Source: Atopsyche davidsoni
Lineage: Eukaryota; Arthropoda; Insecta; Trichoptera; Hydrobiosidae
DNA: 64,000 bases
Reading direction: 5' to 3'
Assembly (NCBI GenBank): GCA_022113835.1
Contig: JAILWY010000022.1
Location: forward strand, 4,464,001-4,528,000
The notes under the pieces were generated by a model that worked only from the letters and a program-made list of their open reading frames with translations, was not told where the DNA came from and ran no database searches. How positions within the stretch are numbered: position 1 is the stretch's first letter; each line of letters begins with the position of its first letter. Below, piece after piece: positions 22,803 through 36,377 of this stretch. The position numbers were made by a program, and so were the translations under genes.

Positions 22803-24119
22803 TTTAAAATATTTCTTGACACATCAGTAAAAAAAAAAAAAAAAGTCATACTTGTAACATTTACACCTGAATCCCCTTCAGCACACATTCATTTATGGTT
22901 TTGCCAAAGCAAATGGCAATGGTCTGCGCAGAGGGCCGCAACACTCGAGCCGGCGGTGTAAATTGAAACGTTCGAATTTCGAAACGCCGTCTCGGATGCG
23001 TGTTCTTTTCCAGTGCGCCGGCGCGAAGTTCAAATAGAGAACACACGTTTAAAAGTACATTCCGAGCCTCGCTATTGGCTGCGGCGACCACGCGTCTCGC
23101 TCTGGGCGGGACTGCACTGAAATTTCGACAAGTTTATCCCAGTTTTTAAACAAAAGGGTAGCAAGTGTAAGATAAAATATAATATGAATACTGTTAAAAA
23201 AATATTTGGATATTTAAAATAATTTTTATTAGTCCAAACAAATTGTATTGTTAATATTTCTAGTTGTTTAGGAAGATTCGTAAGTAAGGAGACCCGCGTG
23301 TCCGTGCATTTCTGGTCACCCCGGACGTCCATAAACAAACCACTACAGCGTGTTCGATAATTTCTCTCCTCAAATAGCAGAGGCATTCATGAACATGCCT
23401 AAATTGCATCAGAGGCAGTGGCGTGCGGAAAATTACACTCCCGTCTCGTTTTACAAACAGTTTAATTACTCGTACAGGAGCTTTTATTCCGGTCGTTATC
23501 TAAGACGCCACGACACGACAGCATGCAAGTCCTTCGTAACGCCAATGCGAAATCGTTACAAAGCACACGTACACTTGTATTATAATGAATATCAGCGACG
23601 ATGCTTGCGAGCGGTCGCAACGGATCCAATTTTTAAAAAAAATATTTTCAATATTGATTGTATAATATTTAAGTAAAATACAATTGTTATTGACATTTAA
23701 TACGCGTGTTTAATACGGGGTTATTAAGGTGATAACCTATCTGCGATTTAGATAAAAGTAATTTTATGCTTCTTTTAATCATTTTATTTTTTATGTTAGG
23801 GTTTAAACTGAAGATTAAGCTAAATTATTCACGAATTCGCTTCAAACGACTGTGTATACAGTTGAAATGAGTCACAGTACACTTAGCTTGTGTATTGAAA
23901 TTTACCAATGCAACTGGGAGAGGTGTTTTTTTTGTATTCTTACCTTACTAGTGAATGTTGTAAGTTCTTCTGAATAACAATTTATTAGAGGCTTTTGTTT
24001 AAAAAGCTGATAGTGAGATTATTTAAACTAGGTATGTTCAACTATCAAGCACCCGTCTTTAAAAATCAATATGACTTTCCTTTTTTTTTTTCTTTTTTTT
24101 TTTTTTTGACAATTTAGAT

Positions 24120-24340
24120 TTCCCTGATCGATGCGTCAGCCTCGTCTCCCGCGCGCCACTGGAGCGTAGGTATTTTTCGATTGGGAAAAGTGTGTGCCGG
24201 GCTTATAAATAGCGGCGCGCCGGCTCGGCGGCCATCTTGCCCATCGCGCCCCTGTCCGGGTTTCGTCACTTCAATCGGCTGCGCGTTGATGCCTCCGTCC
24301 CCGAGTGGGGTGCGGTGCACGCAAGCGGCTCGTCAATGGG
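24120..24340 (+). promoter_or_regulatory. CpG-rich block with TATA and YY1-like motifs
   Basis: A GC-rich segment contains TATAAATA at 24204-24211, followed 16 nt later by GGCGGCCATCTTG (reverse of the YY1 core). It looks like a core promoter and could start an alternative coracle first exon. No splice donor is tied to it convincingly. Confidence 0.3.
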
Positions 24341-24529
24341 CGCACACGAATACATATCCCGAAATTATTATTCATCTTTATTATAATAAATAAAATAATA
24401 ATCTACAAGGTTACACCCGGAACACGTTATATTCTAATTTTCAGTTTATCAGGACTCGCATAGTAAGCGCAAGTCGGCCCCAATACTAACGTTTGAATAA
24501 TAAAAATGGAGTATGTATTGTGCTGATTC

Positions 24530-24720
24530 TAATTGGGAACGATTCGCATTGAACGGCCGCGATTGGCTGACAATGGCGGCCAATCATGGCGCGGACCCTC
24601 GCCGCCATGGCCTCGGGTCCACGAGGCATCCGCCAGCATCCCGTGGCAACCCATTCAAAATGCTGTGCATAATGCATTCGCTAGAACTGCACCCACAGCG
24701 CTAGCAAGGCGGAAACGGAA
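24530..24720. other. CpG-rich block with CCAAT motifs
   Basis: It contains opposed CCAAT-type sites (GATTGGCTG and GGCCAATCATGG) within 40 bp and several CpG. Open frames on both strands are coincidental to base composition. Confidence 0.3.
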
Positions 24721-25240
24721 GTGCATTCGCAAAATACCCATTTTTCTACTCAAAGGCGTGTTTAAATCAAATAATGATTATTTCGAGTCGAATTCACAAC
24801 ATCAGGAAAAAAAAAAAAGAAGATATTCGATGTTTTCGGTTCTCCGACGTTTCGGTCCCATTCAAGGATTTTTTTTTTTAATTCATGGACACAACTGTTC
24901 ATATATATATATTTTTTAAATCAATCATCTACCGTTTAATAGCTTAGATGCAAGAGAATAATTTATCGTTTCCGTATAAAAAAAAAAACTCTATAAAAAT
25001 CCGACTTGGCAATTCTGAACGAGCTCTGTACAAATGCCGATTAAATATTTGATAACTTGCCAGAATTTTAATCATCGTTTAGAGGCGCAGCATTTTTTTT
25101 TATCTCGTTAGTACATTAATTGCCCTGGGCCTATTTGGATTGGCCGATTTACTTTTTTGTTGCTTTTTCACAACTAATTCATACTTGTGTCTAATTTTAT
25201 TTGTGGACAATCATTCTCCGCCGATCGTCTCTGGGCTTCA

Positions 25241-25303
25241 CTCGCGGGAATCGAACGGCTAATCTTTAGCACCGAGGCAATCACTCTTGGCCACCAACCC
25301 AGG
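25241..25303 (-). repeat. tRNA-derived SINE head
   Basis: The minus strand carries a box A-like TGGCCAAGAGTGA and a box B-like CCGTTCGATTCCC spaced as in a tRNA gene. The anticodon stem is not convincingly paired, so a SINE copy is more likely than a working tRNA. The body and tail cannot be bounded. Confidence 0.55.
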
Positions 25304-25500
25304 CACGTTTCTATAAATACAATAAGATCCACTTTCTTTTGCAATACAAGGCGTGTAGGCCTCCACGTTGCAAAGGTCACCGCTAGACATTTTTAATTCA
25401 CTCGGAGTAATACTCATTCGCGTGAATGTCAAACGAGCATTTACCGGTCGTGGCAGATTCGCGCGATAACTGTGCAAATGCTCCTGAGCATATCGTAAAC

Positions 25501-25587
25501 CAGGGGTGGCCAAAGCTTAGACCGCGTAACCATTAATTTAAACATATTTTTGTAGACCAGTGGTTATCAACAGTTTGTCCACCCCTG
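25501..25587. mobile_element. hAT-type MITE with target-site duplication
   Basis: The ends CAGGGGTGG (25501-25509) and CCACCCCTG (25579-25587) are perfect inverted repeats of hAT type (CAGGGGTGGCCAA). The flanking 8-mers TCGTAAAC and ATGTAAAC match at 6 of 8 bases, consistent with the 8-bp duplication made by hAT transposases. At 87 bp it cannot code. Confidence 0.75.
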
Positions 25588-26159
25588 ATGTAAACCGTTA
25601 GCTGCTATGCTGTGGGAGAGGTTTGGCTGCGGTCTCGTGGACTGTTTGCTGTCAAATTCAAATTTATTATTGAAAACATTTTGCTAAAAAAAAATAAATC
25701 ATTTCAAATGTTGCATTAGGCATTTTAATGTGTATTTCCTGTAAAATGATTTATGCCACAAAAATCCCAATGAAAATGCGAGTTACAAGTGGGTGTTGAG
25801 CTGCTTGAAGATTCAGACCCCGCGGTGGGATCATCATCAGAACACCCAAGAGATCAAACCGACTCATTGCGACGGCCTCGAATACTTACGAAAATTTGTA
25901 AGTTATGAATATTCATGACTTTTGACTTCGTCAAAAGGTGTCGTCGTGCAAAAAAAATAGTTTATTTTCGGATATGGCGTGCGGTCGGGCAATATTTCAG
26001 CAGGAAAAGTTCTGAATGGCAAACAATGCTTGGGCATGCAGGCGTCCACAAGGAAAAGTCATTCGTGTGGATTTATCTAGTTTACGAATTAATGCTTACC
26101 CACATCCTCGTACATAGCGCTATTTTCCCGGTTGGTGTGATCATTTAACATTGCTGCAA

Positions 26160-26350
26160 CCTTGAGAGTGCAGACGAGCGCTGACGTCAGAGCCGGCCGC
26201 AGACAAGATGGCGTCACTGCAGCGACACACAACCGACTAATCGCAACAACAAATCGCCCCTATAAAAATTCTCATTGGACTCTGGATCCGATAGCAATCA
26301 GTCAGCCACTAGCCATCTTTATGCAATTTCGCAGACTAAGTTTGCTCTTG
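26160..26350 (+). promoter_or_regulatory. cora: Candidate alternative promoter in intron 1
   Basis: It holds a perfect CRE palindrome TGACGTCA (26182-26189), a YY1-like AAGATGGCG (26205-26213), TATAAAAA at 26261-26268 and an arthropod initiator-like TCAGT at 26298-26302. The TATA-to-initiator distance (39 nt) is longer than the usual 30. It may be an alternative coracle promoter or a repeat; no downstream donor was proven. Confidence 0.35.
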
Positions 26351-26639
26351 CTGTACTATTGAAATCTGTTCTATGATCTGTAGATTGCACGCTGATAGCT
26401 AATGCGTGTTACCGACTTCACTTATCCCAAGTGCGCTGAATCTATTTATTTTTTTCTTTCCGATTAATCAAAGTTTCGGAGGGTGGTTTGGAGCCGCGGA
26501 CCACTCGTTGGGGACCCCCGACTAGCGTCTATCGTGAATCAACCAAAGAATGACACGCCTGTGTGCTATTCATCACCATCCGTTTGCGCCGGGCACGCTC
26601 GGCTTTAATTTAAGTGACACTAATTGCAGCAGGAGATGT

Positions 26640-26885
26640 AGCTGTTATCGCTGCGGCTGGCAAACTGATTCTGTTATCAGTGGCTTGCGGTGGGCTCGAA
26701 ATCTGACAAAACACTCCTGGTCATCCAAATTGCGTAGCAAGATATTGTGTTGGTTTCTTGCTGGGACCGTCTTCAGGAATTTAGAGTCCCAGCACCGAAA
26801 CGTCGGAAGAAGGAATACCTCCAACATCCAAGAAACCAAATCAAATCTTTTCAACGGTTGCCAAATCCTACGAACACACCTACCG
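26640..26885. repeat. Dispersed repeat with CACCGAAACGTCGG motif
   Basis: The segment with GCTGGGACCGTCTTCAGG and GCACCGAAACGTCGG, ending in GCCAAATCCTACGAACAC, resembles 50311-50455 (GTGCTGGGTCCATCGTCAGG and GCCAAAACCTACGAACAT). A short related piece is at 24845-24860. The family is unidentified, and the frames spanning it are not supported as genes. Confidence 0.5.
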
Positions 26886-27317
26886 CCGAATATTAACTAT
26901 TTACATTACAATGTATAAAATTATTATAAGTAAGCATATTTTCGACGCATAGCATACAATTTGTATGTTAGGGTTGTTTTTTTTTTTCGTTTTCTTGGTT
27001 GTCTTGTTTTAAGTGTCTTCCATTCGTGTATTTGTAATGCAATTATTCATACTTAGTTTTGATTCTTGTTATTCAAATTGAAAAGTTTTAAATAATTATG
27101 CAGGTGAGTCAGGAGCACCGTGCGTCATGATTCCGGCGTCTCAATTTCAATTGTCAATTTTAATTAATAGTTCTTGCCATTAGTCATTGACTGCAATAGA
27201 TACCTACGGCTTATTGAAAAAAAGTCACCAAGGTCCCCTGACGATGGCACGTTTGGTCGGAAAACATTATCATGCAAACATGTTGTACGTGAATACGAAT
27301 TATCTTAAACGACGCTT

Positions 27318-27416
27318 AAGGCTGCCTACACACGTCGAAATCGGGTTGAACTAATAAAAAAGAGGACGCTATTGGCTAATGCTGTCGGTCGTGCCGCAGC
27401 GCGTGTGGGCAGCTTT
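27318..27416. mobile_element. MITE-like repeat copy 2
   Basis: The 99-bp unit has near-inverted ends: AAGGCTGCCTACACACG at 27318-27334 against the reverse complement of CGCGTGTGGGCAGCTTT at 27400-27416. It has the internal GGACGCTATTGGCT motif shared with 18152-18260. Confidence 0.6.
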
Positions 27417-30400
27417 GAGATACGACGGTGATTAGCAAGAAGCAGCGCTCGCACTATTTGCTTATTCAGTTAAGCCTTTGAACACTGTTTGGTGCCATAA
27501 ACCTGCCGCACCGATACTTCCCTACGCCTCCATGCACGATGTTACGACATCGTCTGCTATCAGATAGCAACGGCTGATAAGCGATAAGAGGGCCATTGAG
27601 CAAGTAGCGGAGACGCCGACAAGTTTGCACTGGGCCCAGGGCCGCAAAAGCGCAACAAGAGTTTTATTTTGTACTGTTATGTACATTAGATATTGCTCTA
27701 CATGTCACAAAACTGAGTATTTATTTATAGTTTAATATAATTCTTATGTGGACGTTAATCTGCCTTTGCATATCGGACGTACATATAAACTTCTCCTGCA
27801 CTAGGCAATCTTTATTTTATGTTTCAATTATACAGCTTTTATTGTAAAAATATATTTAGCCTTTTACATACAATTTTATTAATTGATTTTTTTTCTATTT
27901 GTTTCAGGTGAGTGTTCCAATTGATTCCAATCAAAAATACTCTCCAATATTTTTCAACAGGTCGGCTTCTTCTAATAGTAAGTAACTTTGTATCCTGTAA
28001 ACCTTTTTGCACCCAAGAGCACATTTTATAATACCGGTCGGGCAGCGGGCACCATTTATTTTTTTTAAAAGAAATATAATTTTGAAAATATTGTGTTGAG
28101 CCAATATCAATGTCCGGAGAGAATTATTATTTTGAAAATTATAACGATATAATTATTTTCGCTTATATTTCTCTGTTACTACTACTGAATATTAATATTT
28201 TTTATCGTGGTCGCACAGCGGCGGACACACGTAAAATGGTCGGTGGGCGTTATGGTGTCCGCGGTTATAGGCTTGGGGACCACTGCTGGAAGCTATTGGC
28301 TGATTTATTCGGTTATCAGTTGTGTCAGGCTTTTCGAGATCTGTTAAAAGGACATCGTATTTATTTTTCAATAAAATAATTTTTAAATTAAATGATAGTT
28401 GTTGGGCGTGCACAGTGCGCGGCCATGACGGTCGAGCTCTCGTCTATGCGCTGACCAATCACAGCCCGCCGGAAGCGGCATCTCTCCGATTATTAAAATT
28501 CATAAAACAAACGCATTCCGAAACGTCCGCGCTGCAGTGTTGCCACCGGAATAAATAATCATTATCGCCGGTGACCACTCACACCGCCCAGGCGGTCAAC
28601 GACTGTATTGTGCGCGCATAATGCTATGTTATTATTTACACGGCATGCGATCCGAACTCAATAAATTAATGCTTTGCATGTCTTGTTGTACACAATTGTT
28701 TTTTTTTTTTTTTTTTATATTTATTGTATCAATCAGCAAATGTTTTAAATGCAAAAAATTGTTTTGAAGACTCAACTTAGTGACAAGCGTAATATGTGAT
28801 TCATAAATTTATTAAAGATTTATGACGTTTTTGATTTTTATAAATACGCCCTGACAGTGTTTTATTATGAATTGAATATTTTTATATTATATTAAATCAA
28901 CGTTATTGCAGATAACGTGTATCTACGTTTTCTAAAATTGATAAAGCTAAAGAAAAGATAAGTGGATTCATATGAAAGGTTTGAGGCACACGTTTTAGTT
29001 ATTATACAAGCATGACATGTATTATAGAATACATTAAGTATATTAAAACCTATAAACTATGATTATTTTATGTAAGCGATTTACACATGAAACACAAAAA
29101 AAACACATATTTTGCTAAGTAATAATTATATATATTAAACCCAGTTAGTCATATGGCCAGTAAATGCAGTTTTATTAAACATTCATATGTAATCATCAAT
29201 AATACTTGTGTTTGCTCAATAAACATGAGATAAGTTAGAAATTTAATTTCCTATGATTTTCCAGCACGCAATATTTCATATTCTTACTTTTACACGTATG
29301 TTAAAATTCCTTGTTTGCCTTCGTTTTCCCTGCAATAAGAATTTTCTTTCAATCTCGTGGCAGAATTATTCCCACGGTGTTTTCCAGTTAAATCCACAAT
29401 TATTCTGCATTATTATTTTGCATCGTGGAAAATGTGAACGCTTTTTGCAAGTTCAGGTGTTATGAAAGAGAGAGTGCCATTAAAATTGCACGCGTGTCCG
29501 TGCAAACCCAATTGTTCCGATTGGACAGGGATGGTCAACCTTGTTATACTCACTCTTGTATTTTTGTTCAAGTGATTTATAATACGTCTATTTTAATTTT
29601 TTAGTGGATGTCCAGTAATGTTTGTTTGATATTTTTCTAAGAGTTTCTTTAATCAATTTTCAATATTTGAAAAAATGTACTTAACCATTATCAATCAATC
29701 AAACCTGCATAGGCAAAATCGTACTTTCTGTGAGACGGTCTTCACAAAAATCAATAATATGCATATATTTTAAAAATTTTTTTACTCTCTCTTTCAATTC
29801 TCTCTTCTGGATGCTTCAATAAAACTTTCGCCCAGTGTATTAAAGAAGCCGCTTTGACAAATACGAAGCGAGATTCGTTGTTTAGTCAATATTTTTGTAC
29901 GCAGCCGTGACGAATAGGCCGTAGCCTCTCCACACATCATTCCCATCACGCAAATTAGATAAAATAATGTCCTATTTTATTACGGTTACACAATTGGATA
30001 TAAATAAACACTGAGGTAATAAAATGACTTCATTTTTGCTGATTAATTAGCGCGACCGTGAGGTGGCCACATTCGCGACGTGGCGGGTCTCGGAGTTGCG
30101 GCACTTGGCGTGGCTTGCTCGCCTAAGCTGGCCACGAACCGGTGTCAATACACAATGTTTTTCTGATAAATAAGGCACAAAAATAATGAGTAGGTAAGGT
30201 GATGTTGAATGGAAGGATCCTTCGATTCCTTGATACTAACTTCCAGGAACGAAAGCTCTGATAAACTTCCAAACACGTATTCCCAGGTGGCATTTTTGGT
30301 CCCGACTGGTGATCAGTAAGAAGTTTGTTTTTTCGCATTTATTGTGAAAAAGGTCGGAAGTAGCTTTATTTTGGTTTTCAATCACAAATGGGTCATAGCT

Positions 30401-30756
30401 GTATTAAGTTATAATATGAATATAATGCATAGCATGCATGTCGGTTATTTATAGAATACCATCGGTTCGTGGCAAGCTTTACTCAAGGCACCGTTTGTCC
30501 CATGAAAAGCGATGTCGTGCCGGAGATAGATTATGCCATTAACTCTATTAAAAAGACAATAATTTACTGTGTGCTCAGTTCTCAGACTCTGGAATTTTAT
30601 TTTCACTAAAAGCCACGTTAAAAAGCTTTTTTTATCTATTTTAGAGCATATCAGAGATATGTAAATGTTTTTATATTCTACTGTCTTGATATATTTTTAT
30701 TTATAATATATATATTATCGCATGAATTCTGGTTTTTAAAGAATATGTTAAAATTA

Positions 30757-31210
30757 TTATAAGTGTATGTACTCATCATATTCAAGGAGATGAATACCAA
30801 TTAGAGTGTCTTGCTTCTCAATTGGGACGTTGTTGTCCATATCAAATACTGACTGATAAATCTGTATGTAAAGTAAGACATTATTATATTGGATGGTTTC
30901 GTATCGGTCACGGCATCCAAGACAAGACTCTTTCATTTGTGATGCGGTCAACTCATGGTATTTTAAGGATTCTCCTATACAGGCACATTTCTGTCGTCTC
31001 AATTCTTCGCATATTAGCTGTCTTGAATGTCCAAGCTTCGACTTCATATAGAAGAACTGAGACGACATAACACTTGGTGAATCTCCAGCGAGATTTCAGT
31101 GTTATATCTCTTGCTGTTATAGAGGTTCCAAATATTTTTTCCGTTAATAGCATTTTATAAATTTTTCGCTTCAAATATGCAGTTATATAAAACAAGTTTA
31201 CCACTTAACG
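30757..31210 (-). pseudogene. RTE-like LINE reverse-transcriptase C-terminal fragment
   Basis: The minus strand reads ITARDITLKSRWRFTKCYVV, SVLLYEVEAWTFKTANMRR, ETTEMCLYRRILKIP and then, in another frame, YHELTASQMKE and CRDRYETIQ. This is the familiar late part of insect endonuclease-reverse transcriptases (VLLYGVEAWTL, FEMWLYRRILKIPW, RVTNEEVLRRM). Frameshifts and stops show it is dead. It is truncated at both ends and antisense to coracle. Confidence 0.8.
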
Positions 31211-31693
31211 TTGATAATAGATTTCATACTTGTTTTTTAAATTTTTTTATATATAATGTCTCGGTAAATTTGCTCCGTCGGTTTAATATCTAGCACAGAA
31301 ATAATCACTTTTCCATCCGAACGGAAAATCGTTTATCTTTTTATGTGCCAAATTATACCGAGTGTTTAGCACGGCAGCAACAAATTTGAGATAAAAATGG
31401 CGAAAAGCGAGTCGAAAATAGTTCTTATCGAATCGTTGGGCGTGTTTTCTTTTTATCTACTCGCCTGGGTCAATAAAAAAAAAATCCCACGTCCATGTTT
31501 ATTTTTTCCTCCTTGTAACGCCGAGCCTCGGAGATTTTTCAATAATATTTATTCATCGGCTCGGCCGATTGGATGTGGAAATGTGGGTCGATGCTAAGAA
31601 TAACTATTTGCTTGTATAAACGTATGGTTCTCACCGAAGGTAGTACTTTAAAAGTTTGACCTTGAAAGTCTATGACATGTCAGACAATAACCT

Positions 31694-31714
31694 TTAGAGG
31701 GGGGGGGGGGAGGG
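31694..31714. repeat. Poly-G tract
   Basis: A G-run interrupted by one A lies in AT-rich DNA. Similar runs occur at 35370-35383 and 39600-39612, and a C-rich tract at 38294-38329. Confidence 0.8.
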
Positions 31715-34700
31715 GGCTATCTTAAAAATCAATGTTTTTTTTTTTTTTTTAAATATATTGCGAAAAATCAAAAAAATTTAAATGCAAAAAGTCAGATACA
31801 TTCCTTCGTCTACACAAGAGATTATTTTACTTCTTATTAATTAGCTTTTTATATGAGATATATGTATTTTCCCGAGTGAAGTTTAGGCATTTTGGAGATC
31901 ATAATAACTCGCGTTCTAATAATAAAAAAAATGTTAAATATAATCAAATTAATATTGTTATACTATAGCAGTGTTTTTTTTGTCATTAAAATTATTTTCA
32001 CAAGTAAAATAAAAATAAAAAAAAAACAAACTATGTGAAGCGAGATGTTCATTGTCTTGTATGGGACTCGCTAAAAATTTAGGCCACCGAAAACGTGACA
32101 AAGTAAAAACGAATGATGTTGCATAAACGCGCCGAATTCAACCGTTGTATTTTTTAAGATCACAAAACAAATCGTATTCGTTTTGATATATATATATATA
32201 TATATATATCGGATAAATGATTATAACACGCAAGGATGGAGTGTATGTACACGAGTAGTGCGCCACGGGCGTCCCACACACGGAATTAGACCGCGGATAG
32301 CCAGAACTCGCGAGTTCAATACTCCTGCGTAACGGTGCACCTGTTGTCCCGCTCTGACAAGTGGCCGCGTCCCTGTCGCACCGCGCTAGGACTCCCGGCC
32401 ACGCGACTCTGGCCTCTACCGCCCTCTCCCGCAGGGACCACTATCCCGCGACACGTGTCCGTTGAAGTACAAAAGAAAAGTGACGCTATGTCGTTTTGTT
32501 AATTTAGGCTATTGTGGTACGTAATCGCCTCGGTAAGTAGGGCTGCTTTCGCGTGGATAAGCAAATTGTGATAAGCGCGGCGTACTCTTCAACATTTTGT
32601 GTTTCTTCTATTGTAATGGACGCACCGGCGTGGTTGGGAAATTTTGAATTTAATTTTTTAAAATTAAATATAGGTCGCGCAAGGCTTTGTTGGCAACGGT
32701 CGTTTTTGCACGGACTTTAATATCAATTGTCGCTTTTTTTTTTATTGAGGTTTTCAGCAATGAACGCATGAAAGGAAGGCTTCGATTTTTCACGGTTTGC
32801 TTTAACAATGAGTGTATTTTGGTATAATATTGGTTTCGTCTTTAAACAAACGATAAAAACATTACTTAACAAGACAATATTTTTTTTTAAATAAAGTTAT
32901 TTTATTCTCTAACTAAAAAAAATCGTATTTATATATATTATTTTGAGATTCTTAATGCCGACTGCTGCCTACACTAGTTGTATATGAATCGTAAAAAGGA
33001 CAAGGGTTAACGGTGGACCTACAAGGCTGCAAATTTGGTCCGACGTTTGGCTTTCTAAATAACAGTACGTATTAGAGAGAGAATTGGGTCTATGAAGGGA
33101 ATGTTTGAAAAGTAAATATATATTTATATATTGGTATCACATAACTAAGGCGTAGATAACCCACGGCTAGTGGACGACTTGCTCACTCACTCGAACTTCT
33201 TTTGCATCCTTAACCCTTAAATGCATATTGACGTAAATCTGCAACATACCACTAAGACGGCTTAATGTCTAGTAAATGCATGATGATGGTATATCTGCAA
33301 CATAAGGTTTTTTTAATAAAATAGTATAAAAATAATAATTTTTTTTATTTCTATCTATGTCTCCCTGCATTACAATGTACATGTTTACGAGATATATTTT
33401 AGTCAAGAGGTCAAAACAAGGTCATGCATTTAAGGGTTAATCTCCCGAACAACGCCGGGCCCATCGACAACGCGGCGTGTGGCGGAAAGGAAAACGAGTA
33501 ACGGGGGATCCCCCGCCGGGCGGAAGTGCGCGGCGACCAGAGACTATCTCGGCGGCCGGAAGCGGCCGGCTCGGCTCAGATCACCGCACTCTTATCTCCG
33601 ACAATTACAATACCGCTTTATTATTGTTGTTTTTGTTTGCAAACGGACAAATCGTCATCTCGTCACGATTGCGCTCCCGACGCGGTGAATCATCAGCGGC
33701 GTAATTCACCTCCAGACTGGTTTGATTTGTATACGGTTCCTTCAATTCAGTTCATAGGAACGGATGGCCAAGGTATTGTTTTGACTGGGAGAAGCTGATC
33801 ACCTCCAGCCGGAACTATCAGACTTGCATATGACGATTCGAATTCTCACTCACGGTGGACGCGACGCCGTAAAAAATCTCACCTAAAATATTTGATGTAA
33901 TCCATATTGAAAATATGACTTTAAACAGCCGAATGGCTAGTCGATTACGAACATTCTGTATGGAAGCAGTTTCACGCTTTGATGGCCTCCCCGGACCGAA
34001 GCACAAATAACAATGGTAGAATGGCGCCGTAGCTCGTTGAATATTTTGTAATTTTACACCTTTCAAGCCTGGGCTGGTGAACAACCACAAAATAAGAAGA
34101 ATGACGTAATTATTCATTTTTGGTTGAGTGAGCAACTCTACATTTTTATACTTTCCGCATAATTCTATTAATATCAATGAGATTTTTCAGTCCAGTGTTC
34201 TCTCGATTCATATGCTATTGTCCTGTTTACTTTTCCACAGACCTGCTTCAGTGTTTTAGGAAAACTCGTTAAAAATCAACGCTCTTAGTATCAATGATCA
34301 GTTGACTGAATTTTATTGTATTTACCTACTGACGCGAAACAATCAATGCTAATGGCGTTTCTAAAATATTAATTATATTCTAGAAGTTCGTAAGATAATT
34401 CGTAGTTAAGTGCCCGGAATGTTTATCGCATTTCTCTAATTACGCTTTAATTTCCGTCGCCCGACGAGGAGTTCAATCGAATTACCAACCCCACTCTCCC
34501 CTGTCGCAGTGCTTCTCGAACTTTTCGACCGTGGACCCTCTCCGCGGTCTATATTTATGAAGGATGCTGATGATGACGGAAATGCTTTAATCTAAAAACG
34601 ATAGCAAGTATTTCAATGTTTATTTGCATCACCAGTTCAGGACGCGTTTTGCCATCAGCACTGTTTATAATATGCATTAATTGCGAATTTTAGGACCAAA

Positions 34701-34798
34701 TTAATTATATAAAAATAATTTTAAGTACAGTTTATACAATTATTAAAGGAAAAAATATGTTTTGACCATAGTATTCCAGGTATTTTTTTCCTTCTATT

Positions 34799-35110
34799 TT
34801 CCATCTTCATCGAGTGCCTCTCTGAGGAGGCTGGCGATCATTTTACTTAGAGTATACTCGTGCCGTGCCAGTTTTCGTGGTTTTCTAAGAGGTAAATAGT
34901 GCAGAGGGTCCCCAGGACCTTTTACACTGCAGTTTTATATTGCTGCTGCCCAATAGCATTATTATATAAACCTTTCCTTACAATGCTCAGGCGTTTAGAT
35001 TACTCCTGCAGCAAGCTAGCGAGCCCCCCCACCCCACACACACGTACTTCCAATCACAATCATACCAAGTCCACTACTCCATTACCGATCCTTTACACAC
35101 GCGCCAGGGT
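34799..35110. repeat. Dispersed LINE-tail repeat, copy A
   Basis: It begins with GAGTGCCTCTCTGAGGAGG and CTGGCGATCATTTTACTTAG, continues through ATATAAACCTTTCCTTACAATGCT, and ends at CCACTACTCCATTACCGATC. The same order is found at 36378-36632. The first part, reversed, encodes the MIANLL tail of RTE-like elements, so this is a LINE 3' end with its downstream sequence. Confidence 0.65.
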
Positions 35111-35654
35111 ACAGAATGGCAGTGTGTATTTTCAGCGAGGTCAGTGTGTTCAAAAATGGCGGTTTTGCCGGTCACCATCTTGGGATTTTTTTCGGGCATT
35201 GGGAAGCCCCGGCGCGGGCGGTGTTGCCAGGCCGGAAAATAAACTGCGTCGCCGAGCGAATTATGGCCGCCGGGCGATGCACACAACCAGGGGGTGGCGG
35301 CCATTTCCCCCCTGGGGTAACCTTTAAAGGGAAAAAACATTACAGGCGCTGCCGGTGCCATAAACACTGGGGGGGGGGGGGGTGATTTGATGTATTTCTT
35401 AAGATTATATAAAACATAAATATACACACAACAAAAATTACGCCCGATGAAAGGGTAGGGGTGCGTAATGTTATGAATTTTTTTATTTGAATATTTTACG
35501 GTGTCTGAGTCGATTAGAGTAAAACATTACTAAGGCTGTTTTTTTTTTTTTTTTTTTTTATGGGTTGTGTTTTGTGAAACGCATGAATATATAAATATAG
35601 TATTATCGAATGTGTGAAGTAATGATATATTTGTCTTAGCAAAAACCCCTTCCC

Positions 35655-35735
35655 CCATCTCTACAATCATTCCATGTCCACTACTCAATTACTGATCTTT
35701 TACACACGCTCTGGGCGCATAGTGGCATCCATGCA
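35655..35735. repeat. Dispersed LINE-tail repeat, partial copy
   Basis: It shares the terminal part of copies A and B: ATTCCATGTCCACTACTC, ACTGATCTTTTACACACGCTC, then a GTGGCATCCATGC stretch similar to 36639-36652. The upstream part is missing. Confidence 0.55.
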
Positions 35736-36377
35736 CAAGGATGCGTACGAGGTTTTAATTTTCTACCATAATTCGTGTTTTTTCTCTAATCTATTTCGAA
35801 TCCTCGCCCCGTGCAGTGCAGTGCAGTAAATTCTCTTTTTATTTTATTTTTTTTTACATCTGTGTGGCATATTTGAAATTTAGATTAAAGTGATTTTGCG
35901 CGAGGGTTGCAAGTTTTGCCGGCGCTCGATTTTAAATTTATTCCGAGTGGATGCAGAGATGGGGGAGAAAACACGTTACATTTTCGCAGAAATCCCCCCA
36001 TCTATTATTATTTAATTTTTTTTTTTTTTGACGTCCCAGCGCTTTCCGGTTGCAGCGCCGAGCGCTTGTTTCACATAATATCCGAATCGCATAATAATAA
36101 TAATACTATTATAGTATCCGGCATTATTTTTTTATCATTACGTAGAAACACACGAATCCAATTTGCTTTTCGATTACTTAATAAACTTTAACGGTGTTTC
36201 CTTAATAGGCAGCAGGGGGGGTTGAAAAGATCGTGGCCGGGGGCTACAGCAGTATATACACAATCTTAAAACAAAATCAATATCAGCTAAACTGAAAACT
36301 TTTTGAATATCTCCGCGTATTTAATTATATATATATATATCAGTTAAGTTTTTTTTTCAGTTGAATATATTATTCTT

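Noticed and set aside
33818..34177. 119-codon minus-strand ORF
   Set aside because: Part of it has a mixed composition, but I recognise no family, and start and flanks give no support; it may be an old repeat.
34899..35427. Overlapping ORFs on both strands at 35 kb
   Set aside because: Both cover a dispersed repeat and a poly-G tract; no domain or splice structure is present.
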